Shown one piece after another: positions 45,208-53,945 of a stretch of DNA of 64,000 bases (its first letter is position 1; every line of letters begins with the position of its first letter). The DNA is from DASRHT01 sp035293765 (GTDB lineage Bacteria > Chloroflexota > Ktedonobacteria > Ktedonobacterales > Ktedonobacteraceae). The notes under the pieces were generated by a model that searched no databases, was not told the DNA's origin, and was given only the letters and a program-made list of their open reading frames with translations. Made by a program: the position numbers and the translations under genes. The stretch spans positions 248,001 through 312,000 of the forward strand of contig DATGMF010000065.1 in the NCBI GenBank assembly GCA_035293765.1, written 5' to 3'.

Positions 45208-47655
45208 ATGGCGGCTGAATCTCATCAATCTGTGAACAAAGTGTTAACGATCATTACTCTGCCGACCACTCTCGGAGCGAGCCTGGTGCCCTCAAAAGTG
45301 ACCCTTGAGGACTTACTGAAGGAGACGGGGCAGTATCTCACTCCACAGGATCAGGAGAAAATTCAACGTGCCTACGAACTGGCGAGTCAGGCACATCAAG
45401 GGGCTGTGCGGCGTTCTGGCGAAGCGTATATTCAGCATCCACTGGAGGTCGCGCTGCTGCTGGCGGGCATGCGCATCGATGCCGATGGCATTGTCTCTGC
45501 CTTGCTGCACGATGTTGTTGAGGATACCGATTACTCCCTGGATGATCTGCGCGAGCAATTTGGTCCTGCTGTCGCCAATATTGTTGATGGGGTAACAAAG
45601 TTTGATGCCCTGGCGGGTAAATCTGAGCATAAGCCGCTCAATGGCGACGTGTTGCAGAACGGCGAGCAGCCTTCTGTGCCTGCCAGTGAGGAACGTATCC
45701 TGCCGATGACGCCCCAGGATAAGCGCCGCCAGCGCACCGAGACGGTGCGTAAAATGCTCCTGGCGATGGCTGAGGATCCCCGCGTGGTCGTGCTCAAATT
45801 GGCAGATCGCCTGCATAATATGCGCACTCTCAGCGCAATGTCTTCCGGCCAACAGCAGAACACCACACGCGAGACCAGCGAGATCTATGCTCCCCTGGCG
45901 CGTCGTCTGGGCATGGAACTGGTGCAGGCCGAGCTAGAGGACCTGGCTTTCAGCTATCTGGAGCCGCAGAAGTATGCGCGCCTGGTTCATGATGTTGAAG
46001 AAGAAATCAAGCGGCGCAGACCTTTTATAGAAGAAGTATGCCGTGTTTTGCAGGCGGAAATGGACCGCGCAGGCATTCGAGCGGAAGTGCATGCCTGGCA
46101 GAAACATCTGGCGAGCATCAATCGCAAGTTGGAGGAGATGCCGCCGCAGCAAAATGGCAATGAGATCAGCCAGATCCATGATCTGGTCTCTTTCCGTATC
46201 CTGGTTGATACAGATTACGAATGCTATCTTGCGCTGGGCCATATCCATGCTCTATGGCGACCGAAAGATGGGCGCATCAAGGATTTTATTGCCACGCCCA
46301 AATTGAACGGCTACCAATCGCTGCATACGACCGTGTTCTGTTTGGACAACCGCCTGGCCGAGATTCAGATCCGCACCCATGATATGCAGCGCACCGCCGA
46401 TTACGGTCTGGCCAGTTACTGGTACCTGAAGGAACGCCTCGGACAGGATGAGGCGCGACGAGGAGAGGCGAGAGATGTGCTGCCCGGGAGTTGGCGTCTC
46501 TCCTATCGCGAGATGGTAACATGGATCGAGCAACTACGTGAGTGGCAGCGCGCTTTGCCTCAAGGGGCGGACGAATTCGTAGAGGCGGTCAAGGGAGATA
46601 TCTTTCAGGAGCAAATTTTCGTTTTTACCCCTAAGGGGGAGGTAAAAGACCTGCCCAGAGGCTCGACGCCGCTGGATATGGCCTACCGCATTCATACCGA
46701 TATCGGCGACCACTGCGCGGGAGCGCGCATCATCACCAATATGGATGATGGTGGTCATCTTGTCACTCGTCTGGTGCCGCTCGATTATGAACTAAAGGGC
46801 GGCGAGATCGTCGATATCGTGGTCAACGATACCGTTCATCCCACGCGCGACTGGCTCGCCTTCGCGCGTACCGCCGCCGCGCGCAATAAGATTCGTCGGT
46901 ATCTTAAAACGTACGAGCGAGAGATTAATTTGCAACTGGGGCGAGAGCGCCTGGATCTGGCGCTAAAGGCTGCCGGAGCACCTGGCGTCAATGAGCATGT
47001 TGAAGATCTGTTGCAGCAGTTGCGCGCGGCTGATACTCCGCTCAAAAAGTTTGCCACGCTCGATGACATCTATATTGCCTTAGGGCGAGAGGACCTCCAG
47101 AGCGAGCAAGTGGTGCAGCTTTTACCACAGTTATCCAGGCACAAAAGCGCGCTGCATGAGGGGAAAGATGTTGCCGCTACAGCTATGGGGTATCATGATA
47201 AAGATGGCGAAAGCGTCAGAGTGGTAAAGCTAGCGCAATGTTGTTGTCCTATTCCGGGCGATGCGATTGTGGGCTTTTTCATTCCTGATAAGGGGATGTT
47301 TGTGCATCGCGGCGATTGCCAGGCATTGCGCCGTTCCCAACGGGATAATCCCAATGCGCTGGTCGAGTTGAACTGGTTGCAGATCGAGCCGGTCTCTTAT
47401 CTTGCTCCGATCAATATCATCGCGCATGATCGCGCGGGCCTGTTACGCGATGTGGCGGCGGTGGTGGCCGATGCTGGTATTAATATGACATCAGTGACCT
47501 CAACCACCAATCCTTCATTACAGAAAGCCGTAATCACTGCCACATTAGAAATAGCTGCCAAAGAAGGCGTCATCGATCAAATCGAACGCATCCTCCGTCG
47601 CCTTCGTCAGGTGAAAAACGTGGTAAGTGTAGAGCGCGCTTTGGCAACAAAGTGA
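45208..47655 (+). CDS. rel: bifunctional (p)ppGpp synthetase/hydrolase Rel
   Basis: 815 residues. The HD hydrolase domain is intact: YIQHPLEVALLLAG, LLHDVVEDTDYS (~100) and KLADRLHNMRTL. The synthetase domain has IHDLVSFRILVDT and a basic GRIKDFIATPKLNGYQSLHTTV, the RxKD form of bifunctional enzymes. A TGS domain follows (FVFTPKGEVKDLPRGSTPLDMAYRIHTDIG). A CCxPxPGD-type segment (CCCPIPGDAIVGFF) and a C-terminal ACT domain (INIIAHDRAGLLRDVAAVV) complete it. It makes and degrades the stringent-response alarmone. A second Rel with a dead hydrolase follows 145 bases downstream. Confidence 0.95.
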   Translation: MAAESHQSVNKVLTIITLPTTLGASLVPSKVTLEDLLKETGQYLTPQDQEKIQRAYELASQAHQGAVRRSGEAYIQHPLEVALLLAGMRIDADGIVSALLHDVVEDTDYSLDDLREQFGPAVANIVDGVTKFDALAGKSEHKPLNGDVLQNGEQPSVPASEERILPMTPQDKRRQRTETVRKMLLAMAEDPRVVVLKLADRLHNMRTLSAMSSGQQQNTTRETSEIYAPLARRLGMELVQAELEDLAFSYLEPQKYARLVHDVEEEIKRRRPFIEEVCRVLQAEMDRAGIRAEVHAWQKHLASINRKLEEMPPQQNGNEISQIHDLVSFRILVDTDYECYLALGHIHALWRPKDGRIKDFIATPKLNGYQSLHTTVFCLDNRLAEIQIRTHDMQRTADYGLASYWYLKERLGQDEARRGEARDVLPGSWRLSYREMVTWIEQLREWQRALPQGADEFVEAVKGDIFQEQIFVFTPKGEVKDLPRGSTPLDMAYRIHTDIGDHCAGARIITNMDDGGHLVTRLVPLDYELKGGEIVDIVVNDTVHPTRDWLAFARTAAARNKIRRYLKTYEREINLQLGRERLDLALKAAGAPGVNEHVEDLLQQLRAADTPLKKFATLDDIYIALGREDLQSEQVVQLLPQLSRHKSALHEGKDVAATAMGYHDKDGESVRVVKLAQCCCPIPGDAIVGFFIPDKGMFVHRGDCQALRRSQRDNPNALVELNWLQIEPVSYLAPINIIAHDRAGLLRDVAAVVADAGINMTSVTSTTNPSLQKAVITATLEIAAKEGVIDQIERILRRLRQVKNVVSVERALATK

Positions 47656-47799
47656 TATGATGACTGAGTAGTTCACCCTCTTTTCCTACTCAGATGATCA
47701 ATGTTCAACAAGAGAGCGTTTGAAACGTATACTATACTGGTTTAGAGATTATTTCCTGTGCTATTCTTATGTGAATGGGCCAGGTATCTATAGATAATC

Positions 47800-50211
47800 A
47801 TGGTTAAAAAAATCGTAGAGCAGGGTTTCATACCACAGAAGCCTCCAACTGAATTAACACAACTTTTGTCTCTGGTGCGTCAGTATCTTGCCCCTGCAGA
47901 GGTTGAGCGGATCGCTCTTGCCTCTCAACTGGCATTGGAAACCTGCCTGGGGATAGAGGGTGAGCGCCCTATCCCTCCTCTAGAGCATGCGCTGGCGGTG
48001 ACAACCATCCTGGCTCAAATTCATATTGACTCCGTTGGTATCGCCGCCGGCCTTGTCTTTGAGGCCGTTGACGCGGATCTCCTGTCGCTGGAGCGGGTGG
48101 AGCGAGAGCTGGGAGCGGTTACTGCTCGCGTCGTGGGCAGTATGTTGCGCCTGAATATCCTGGAGCGCAAAAAGCGCAGCGCCTTCTCTAAAAATGGACG
48201 CGATGAGCACGAGGATATCGGCGGCAATGGGGGAGCCGAAAGCAAAAAGCCGCGCATCCGTGAGGCTTTACGACGCCAGCAGGCTGAGACGGTGCGTAAA
48301 ATGTTTGTTGCGATGGCGGACGACCCGCGCGTCGTCCTGCTGAAGCTGGCCTATCGCCTGCACGCTATGCGCATTATGTGCCGGCCCGGGTACCAGGGCA
48401 ATCGTCAGGAGATGCTCACAATGGCGCAGGAGACGCGCGAGATTTATGCGCCTCTGGCTGGACGGCTGGGTATCTCACGCGTAGAGAGCGAGCTAGAGGA
48501 TTTAGCCTTCCAGGTCCTTGAGCCTGATCAATATAGCTGGGTGCGCGATATTGTAGAGCTGGAAAGCAAGCAGTGGCGCTCCTACGTTGAGCGCGTCTGC
48601 AAAATATTGCGCAGGGAGATGGCCTGGATCGGGGTGAAGGCTGATGTCTCGGGACGCGTCAAGCATCTCTATAGCTTTTACAAGAAACTGGCACGGAGCG
48701 CGACTGCGGTAGATAGCCCGGCTGCTCTCAAGGCAGCCGCCGATATAGGCCAGATCCACGACCTGATCGCGTTTCGTATCCTGGTCGATTCGACGCAGGA
48801 CTGCTACGTCGCCCTGGGGCATGTGCATAGCTTATGGAAGCCCAAAGAAGGCCGCATTCGCGATTTCATCGCCAATCCTAAGCCCAATGGCTATCGTGCG
48901 CTCCATACCACCGTTTTTTGCCAGGATAATCAGCTAGTCGAGATTCAAATTCGTACCCACGCGATGCATGAGATGGCCGAATATGGCGTTGCCATGCACT
49001 GGCATTATAAGGACGTTGGGGATAATGCCTCCGCCTCCGCTAAAGAGCTGCTCTCCTGGCTGCGACAACTAAACGAGTGGCAGCGCGATATTCGCTCCTC
49101 CAACGCCAGCGATACAGAGTTTATGGAGGCGATCAAAGACGATATCTTTCAGGAGCAGATCTTCGTCTTCACCCCAAAGGGCGAAGTAAAGGATCTCCCC
49201 GTCGGCTCGACACCGCTTGACTTTGCTTACCGCATTCACTCGGAAGTTGGAGATAGTTGTGCGGGCGCACGTATCATTACTCAGGCTGTGACCGGAGAAG
49301 ATGATCGCCTGGTTACGCGGATGGTACCACTTGATTACGAGCTCAAGAGTGGCGAGATCGTCGATATCGTGACCAATCGTTCAGCTCACCCGACTCGCGA
49401 CTGGTTGATCTTCGCGCGCACCGCCGCCGCGCGCAGTAAGATCAGGCGCTATCTCAAAATCCACGAGCGCCATATTAACATTCAAATCGGGCGCGAGCGG
49501 CTAGACCGCGAACTAAAAGGAACGGGGCGCGTGGTAGAGTCTATGACCGAGGACGCGGAAAACTGGCTGTGCAACGAATTCCATATGGAGACATTTGAGG
49601 ATATCTTATCGGCTATCGGCGCTGATGATATTCGTCCCCACGCAGCGGTGGTGAAGCTACAGGAATACTGGCAACTGCGTGAGGGGAAAGAGGCAAAGGA
49701 GAGCGAGGAGCCGCTGGTCCTGCCTGTAGCCACGGGCAAACCAGCCATTGCCGCCAGGGTCCAGGTTGCGGGCGTGAGCGGGCTCCTGACGAAGCTGGCA
49801 AACTGCTGTTGCCCCTTGCCCAGTGATGAGATCGTTGGTTTTATCAGTCGTGGTAAAGGCGTCGTGGTCCACCGTGCGGATTGTCGTAACCTTGAGCGCG
49901 CACGCAAGCGGGAGGGGGAGCGGCTTGTCAATGTAAGTTGGGTGAGCATGAGCCATCCTCGCTACCAGGCCCCCATCATCATCACCGCCCGCGACCGGGC
50001 CGGGTTGATTCGCGATATCGCGGCTGTTGTCTCAGATGGCGGCATAAATCTGACTGCTATGAGTTCGCATGCCAACGGTAATCACGAGCCCGTGTTGATC
50101 ACCGCAACTCTGGAGATCGAAAATCTTGATCAATTGCAGCGCGTTTTTGCTCGCATCGAGAAAGTGAAAGATGTTATGCACGTTGAGCGCGATCTGGGAA
50201 AGAAAAGATAG
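47800..50211 (+). CDS. second long Rel, hydrolase-dead (p)ppGpp synthetase
   Basis: 803 residues with the same HD-synthetase-TGS-ACT order as the upstream rel, but the hydrolase site is destroyed. The HD pair of LLHDVVED is replaced by LVFEAVDAD (~86), and KLADRLHNMRT is replaced by KLAYRLHAMRIM. The synthetase core is intact (IHDLIAFRILVDS, GRIRDFIANPKPNGYRALHTTV), as are TGS (FTPKGEVKDLPVGSTPLDFAYRIHSEVG), the CCCPLPSDEIVGF segment and ACT (IIITARDRAGLIRDIAAVV). It should only make (p)ppGpp or regulate its neighbour. It looks like a tandem duplication of rel followed by specialisation, parallel to RelA/SpoT in Proteobacteria but independent of it. It ends at a strong terminator. Confidence 0.92.
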   Translation: MVKKIVEQGFIPQKPPTELTQLLSLVRQYLAPAEVERIALASQLALETCLGIEGERPIPPLEHALAVTTILAQIHIDSVGIAAGLVFEAVDADLLSLERVERELGAVTARVVGSMLRLNILERKKRSAFSKNGRDEHEDIGGNGGAESKKPRIREALRRQQAETVRKMFVAMADDPRVVLLKLAYRLHAMRIMCRPGYQGNRQEMLTMAQETREIYAPLAGRLGISRVESELEDLAFQVLEPDQYSWVRDIVELESKQWRSYVERVCKILRREMAWIGVKADVSGRVKHLYSFYKKLARSATAVDSPAALKAAADIGQIHDLIAFRILVDSTQDCYVALGHVHSLWKPKEGRIRDFIANPKPNGYRALHTTVFCQDNQLVEIQIRTHAMHEMAEYGVAMHWHYKDVGDNASASAKELLSWLRQLNEWQRDIRSSNASDTEFMEAIKDDIFQEQIFVFTPKGEVKDLPVGSTPLDFAYRIHSEVGDSCAGARIITQAVTGEDDRLVTRMVPLDYELKSGEIVDIVTNRSAHPTRDWLIFARTAAARSKIRRYLKIHERHINIQIGRERLDRELKGTGRVVESMTEDAENWLCNEFHMETFEDILSAIGADDIRPHAAVVKLQEYWQLREGKEAKESEEPLVLPVATGKPAIAARVQVAGVSGLLTKLANCCCPLPSDEIVGFISRGKGVVVHRADCRNLERARKREGERLVNVSWVSMSHPRYQAPIIITARDRAGLIRDIAAVVSDGGINLTAMSSHANGNHEPVLITATLEIENLDQLQRVFARIEKVKDVMHVERDLGKKR

Positions 50212-50217
50212 AACTGC

Positions 50218-50266
50218 ATAAAAGAGCAATCGGATCTGAGATTTCCAGATCCGATTGCTCTTTTAT
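50218..50266. terminator. bidirectional rho-independent terminator
   Basis: A perfect 21-base-pair stem (50218-50238 with 50246-50266) with a 7-base loop. The A-rich left end and T-rich right end serve both directions. It separates the convergent second Rel gene and sigA. Confidence 0.9.
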
Positions 50267-50283
50267 GTATTCGTAAAAGCAAG

Positions 50284-51528
50284 CTAGCCGCGCAGTCGTT
50301 CGAGAACGGGTGGCTGGCGCAGTTTTGCCAATGCTCCAGCCTCGATCTGTCGGACGCGCTCGCGGGTAATGCCCAGTTCGCGCCCCACCTGTTCGAGGGG
50401 ATGGGCCTGGCCGTTGCCCAGGCCAAAGCGCAGTTGCAGAACAAGTTGCTCGCGCGGCGTCAAAACTGACTCCAGCACGCGCTGGACTTCATCTTTAAGC
50501 GTTTGCGTTGTGGCAAGATCTTCTGGTGAAGCCGATTCGTTATCCGCCAGCACATCGCCCAGTTCCTGCTCCTCATCCTCGCCAACCGGCAATTCTAACG
50601 AAACGGGAGCGCCGGGAGCTGCTTGCAGTTCTACCATGCGAGCGGGATCGAGCCCGGTTGCCTCTGCCAGTTCGATCTCTGTGGGTTCTCGGCCAAGTTC
50701 TTGTAGCAGTCGTTGGCGTTCGCGGCGGATGCGGTTAAGGGCGGTATTCACATAAACTGGGAGACGGATTGTGCGCCCCTTGTCTGCTACGGCGCGACTG
50801 ATGGCCTGACGTATCCACCATGTGGCGTGAGTGGAGAAGCGATGCCCGCGCCGCCAATCGTAACGCTGGACTGCGCGGATAAGTCCGATATTACCTTCCT
50901 GAATGAGATCAAGTAGTGTCAAACCCCGCCCCACATAACGTTTCGCAATGCTGACAACGAGGCGCAGATTCGCCAGGATAAACTGCTTCATTGCCTCGCG
51001 GTCGCCGGACTCAATGCGTTGAGCCAGCTCTATCTCGCGTTCATGTGTAATCATGGGAACGCGCCCAATTTCACGCAAATAGGTCATAACAGCATCGGAT
51101 TCGCCCGCGTCAGTTGCATTGACTGTGTTCTCGTCTTGATATTCTGAACGGCGGCGGCGCACTGGAGTACGTCGTGCCGGATGCTCTTCGGTTGCTGTAG
51201 TGGGTATATTGAGGATGGAGTCAACCTCTTCCAGTTCAGGAGCCTCCGCCATAGGAGCCAGGTCCTCATGCATATCAGGAACTTCTTCTAGCGTGAGCGG
51301 TCCAGTCTCTAATTCGAGTGGCCCGGTCTCTAAATGAACAAGGTCTTCGTCCAACTCATGGTCATCTTTGCCTGACTCCTCTCCCACATCGCTTTCCGGT
51401 GTATAGTCAAGATCTTTCGTCAGCAATTGTTCAACAATATCGTCGCACTGCTTCCCAAGATCTAGTGGTTTCTTTGAATTAGTTAAGGTAAGCGTTGTTC
51501 CCGTCATGGCACGCTTCGAGTCTATCAT
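50284..51528 (-). CDS. sigA: primary-type sigma-70 factor
   Basis: 414 residues. An acidic N-terminal region (~30-125; a GPLELETGPLTLEEVPD repeat) precedes region 1.2 (DAVMTYLREIGRVPMITHEREIELAQRIE). Region 2 reads FILANLRLVVSIAKRYVGRGLTLLDLIQEGNIGLIRAVQRYDWRRGHRFSTHATWWIRQAISRAVAD. Region 3 (IRLPVYVNTALNRIRRERQRL) and region 4 (LTPREQLVLQLRFGLGNGQAHPLEQVGRELGITRERVRQIEAGALAKLR) follow. This is a full RpoD/SigA-type factor. GGAGGG lies before the ATG. The RQAISRAVADKGRTIRLP sequence supports the principal or group-2 type. Confidence 0.92.
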   Translation of the reverse strand: MIDSKRAMTGTTLTLTNSKKPLDLGKQCDDIVEQLLTKDLDYTPESDVGEESGKDDHELDEDLVHLETGPLELETGPLTLEEVPDMHEDLAPMAEAPELEEVDSILNIPTTATEEHPARRTPVRRRRSEYQDENTVNATDAGESDAVMTYLREIGRVPMITHEREIELAQRIESGDREAMKQFILANLRLVVSIAKRYVGRGLTLLDLIQEGNIGLIRAVQRYDWRRGHRFSTHATWWIRQAISRAVADKGRTIRLPVYVNTALNRIRRERQRLLQELGREPTEIELAEATGLDPARMVELQAAPGAPVSLELPVGEDEEQELGDVLADNESASPEDLATTQTLKDEVQRVLESVLTPREQLVLQLRFGLGNGQAHPLEQVGRELGITRERVRQIEAGALAKLRQPPVLERLRG

Positions 51529-51841
51529 TGTGCGCCCTCCATGAAAAGTAGTATATCCTAAGCAGCAAGATATGTAGTTTGTCCGGTCTGGTCCTACACT
51601 CAGGGAAAGCGAGCCTTCATCGAACTCTTCAGTCCGAGTGCCGAGTGGGAGGAAATCAATGACATGCGTCCTGTCTCTACTAGTAGAAACATCGCCAGGT
51701 CGGAAATTATTCCTACTCTAATTATAACGCAAGTTCCCCTTTCATTCTAGTCCCTACAGCCCGTTTTTGGGGTAAATTTCCGTCTAAAATCTCTAGCATG
51801 TTGGTAATCCACCCTTAACATACTATACGTAAAACAACCCT
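51529..51841. other. intergenic region upstream of sigA
   Basis: About 310 bases. A leftward promoter candidate reads TAGAAT, 17 bases, TATAAT on the minus strand (51749-51721); the -10 is consensus and the -35 weak. It gives sigA a long leader of roughly 190 bases. Nothing else was recognised. Confidence 0.4.
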
Positions 51842-52546
51842 CTAAGGTGGCAAATGATCTGGACTTTCACGCGCGAATTCCTCCAGTATTTTTCTCTTGT
51901 CTTCTAAGGGGCGAGCGTGTACTGCTTTTGCAACTTTTACGCGCTGCGCCATCCTGAGGAGACGTTGTATAAGATAGACGACGATCAGAAGCGCCACTAA
52001 AAAAAGGGAGATGTTGCCGATCACATCCCCGACCGCTTCCCAACTGGCGCCAAAGGCGTAACCGAAACTCAAGGGAAGGATCGCCCCGACCGCCTCTCCG
52101 CCGGCATCATAGAGCAGAAAGCGGCTGTAAGGATAGATCTCGGCCCCCGCAAGCAGGTTAATGGCTCCTCCCAGAGCAGAAATAAGGAAACGGCTCAAAA
52201 AAATGGCCCAGGCACCGTGTTTGTGGAAGTACGTCCGAGAGCGTGTGATGGTAAGCGGAGAAATCAGGTAAAAATTTCTCTCTACTTCAAGCCAGGTGAT
52301 GAGTCTCGCTCCCACCTGTTTTCCCACCAGATAGCCTACGCTATCTCCACAGACCGAGGCCATAATGGTAATGACGGCTAGCAAGGCAATGTTGAAATCA
52401 CCCAGGGCGGCAAAGGCTCCGGCTGCCAACAAAACCAGGGTGATGGGGAGCGGAACGCCAATCGCTGCCACGAAAACGCTCAGCCCGAGCGCGGGATAGC
52501 CGTATTGTTGCAGCCAGCTAATTAATGTTGGTAAGTATGTGCTCAA
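51842..52546 (-). CDS. DedA family membrane protein
   Basis: 234 residues with about five to six hydrophobic segments. The DedA signature is visible: YPALGLSVFVAAIGVPLPITLVLLAAGAFAA at the start, then GDSVGYLVGKQVGARLI, HKHGAWAIFLSRFL and GGAINLLAGAEIYPYSRFL. DedA proteins move undecaprenyl phosphate or other lipids across the membrane, or support proton homeostasis. It starts at TTG 52546 behind GGGAGGG, overlapping the upstream stop (TTGA), so it is coupled to that gene. Confidence 0.87.
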   Translation of the reverse strand: MSTYLPTLISWLQQYGYPALGLSVFVAAIGVPLPITLVLLAAGAFAALGDFNIALLAVITIMASVCGDSVGYLVGKQVGARLITWLEVERNFYLISPLTITRSRTYFHKHGAWAIFLSRFLISALGGAINLLAGAEIYPYSRFLLYDAGGEAVGAILPLSFGYAFGASWEAVGDVIGNISLFLVALLIVVYLIQRLLRMAQRVKVAKAVHARPLEDKRKILEEFARESPDHLPP

Positions 52547-52971
52547 TATGCTGCCCTCCCTGGTGTTGGTGGTCGTTTAGGGAGGGGGTGACCTGGTGAA
52601 GGCTGTAGGTTTGGTGGATGAAACGGATGTTGCTTACGATAGGCTATGATGGCTGTCTGTAGTTTGTGAATAAGCTCACTGACCGGACGATGCGAGCGAC
52701 TCGCGATTGTCTGAAGGGTCGAATGAGAAGGATAGTCCCTGGTGATATTGAGTGTCTCATACAAATAGTGATCAGGGACGTGATACTCATGAGCAATATA
52801 CGGAATGGTCATCCAGGGGCGCATTGTGCGTACATCGCCCGTCCTGGTGAGCGCGTTTTGATGCTGAAACGTCGCAATGGCTCCCATTGCAGCTCGCGCT
52901 GCAAAAAAAGCTCCCAATAGCGCTATTACAAGCAGAACACTATGTAAGATGAACTTAGCACGCACACTCAA
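52543..52971 (-). CDS. small membrane-anchored protein, DedA partner
   Basis: 142 residues, probably from TTG 52971 with GGAG nine bases upstream. One N-terminal transmembrane segment (FILHSVLLVIALLGAFFAARAAMGAI) is followed by an external domain with RPWMTIPYIAHEYHVPDHYLYETLNI, a DNA-binding-like or LysM-like helical motif, and a Pro/His-rich tail. It is translationally coupled to the DedA gene. I do not recognise a characterised family. Confidence 0.72.
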   Translation of the reverse strand: MSVRAKFILHSVLLVIALLGAFFAARAAMGAIATFQHQNALTRTGDVRTMRPWMTIPYIAHEYHVPDHYLYETLNITRDYPSHSTLQTIASRSHRPVSELIHKLQTAIIAYRKQHPFHPPNLQPSPGHPLPKRPPTPGRAAY

Positions 52972-53113
52972 GTTTTGTACTCCAGCAGCTTCAAATCACT
53001 TTCTAATCCATTTCCCCTTGACTCCTCAGGATTTTATCATTATACTCTTCCTTCGAAAAGGCTAAAGGCTGCGGGAGTCGGTTTCCATCCTCGATCCGTT
53101 TCAGAGTATTGAG

Positions 53114-53578
53114 ATGAAGGTACTGAAAGTGGACACACCGGTACAACCTATAAACGTTGTGATCAAGCGAATCGATACAAGTCTGGAACTGCCCACATAT
53201 GCGACTCCGGGCTCGGTCGGCTTTGACTTATTATGCCGGGAAGATGCCGAGATTGCCCCGCGCAAGCTGGGACGTATTCCGGCTAACGTGATTGTGCAGA
53301 CCCCGCCGGGCTATATGCTGTTGCTGACCATGCGTAGCAGCACGGCGAGGCGCAAAGGGCTGCTGATCCCCAATGGCGTGGGCGTCATCGACCAGGATTA
53401 CTGTGGCGAGGGCGACGAGTTGATGATCTCGGTCTATAATTTCCGTGATGAAGCGGTGATGGTGCTGCGGGGAGAGCGGATCGCTCAAGGAATATTTGTG
53501 CCAATTGTGCGCGCTACCTGGCAAGAGGTGGACCAAATGGGGCCAGGGCGCGGCGGTTTTGGAAGTACAGGTGCATGA
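53114..53578 (+). CDS. dut: dUTP diphosphatase
   Basis: 154 residues of the trimeric dUTPase fold; it hydrolyses dUTP to dUMP and pyrophosphate, keeping uracil out of DNA. All five motifs are seen: SVGFDLL, MRSSTARR, GVGVIDQDYCGE, LRGERIAQGIF and GRGGFGSTG. The ribosome site before ATG 53114 is weak. The stop overlaps the start of the J-domain gene (ATGATG). Confidence 0.92.
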   Translation: MKVLKVDTPVQPINVVIKRIDTSLELPTYATPGSVGFDLLCREDAEIAPRKLGRIPANVIVQTPPGYMLLLTMRSSTARRKGLLIPNGVGVIDQDYCGEGDELMISVYNFRDEAVMVLRGERIAQGIFVPIVRATWQEVDQMGPGRGGFGSTGA

Positions 53579-53925
53579 TGCCTCTACCCGACTATTATGC
53601 TATCCTCGGGGTGTTACCAACGGCGACGCTGGATGAGATCAAACAGGCTTATCGTCGCCTCGCACGCATCTATCACCCCGATTTGCAGCCACAAACGACC
53701 CCCGATACCCGCATCAAACAACTCAATGAAGCCTATCATGTGCTAAGCGATCTGAGCAAGCGGGCCGCTTACGATATGCGACGTTTGCAGGAGGTGCGAC
53801 ACGCTCTCATTATGGAAGCGCTGCGCCAGCAGCAGGAGGCGGCGAAGCGCGAGCCAAAAATGACATGGACCCAGGGGGCCGTCGGCTTTGTGCGTGAACT
53901 GAAAAAGGGCCTGCGGGAAAAGTAG
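53575..53925 (+). CDS. J-domain (DnaJ-like) co-chaperone
   Basis: 116 residues. The J domain (~4-70) reads DYYAILGVLPTATLDEIKQAYRRLARIYHPDLQP, with the HPD motif that stimulates DnaK ATPase, then LNEAYHVLSDLSKRAAYD. The C-terminal ~45 residues are helical and basic, without zinc-finger or substrate-binding domains. This is therefore a short type III J protein that directs DnaK to one client. It overlaps dut by 4 bases. Confidence 0.9.
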   Translation: MMPLPDYYAILGVLPTATLDEIKQAYRRLARIYHPDLQPQTTPDTRIKQLNEAYHVLSDLSKRAAYDMRRLQEVRHALIMEALRQQQEAAKREPKMTWTQGAVGFVRELKKGLREK

Positions 53926-53945
53926 CGGCTCAGCGATGAGCCGCA

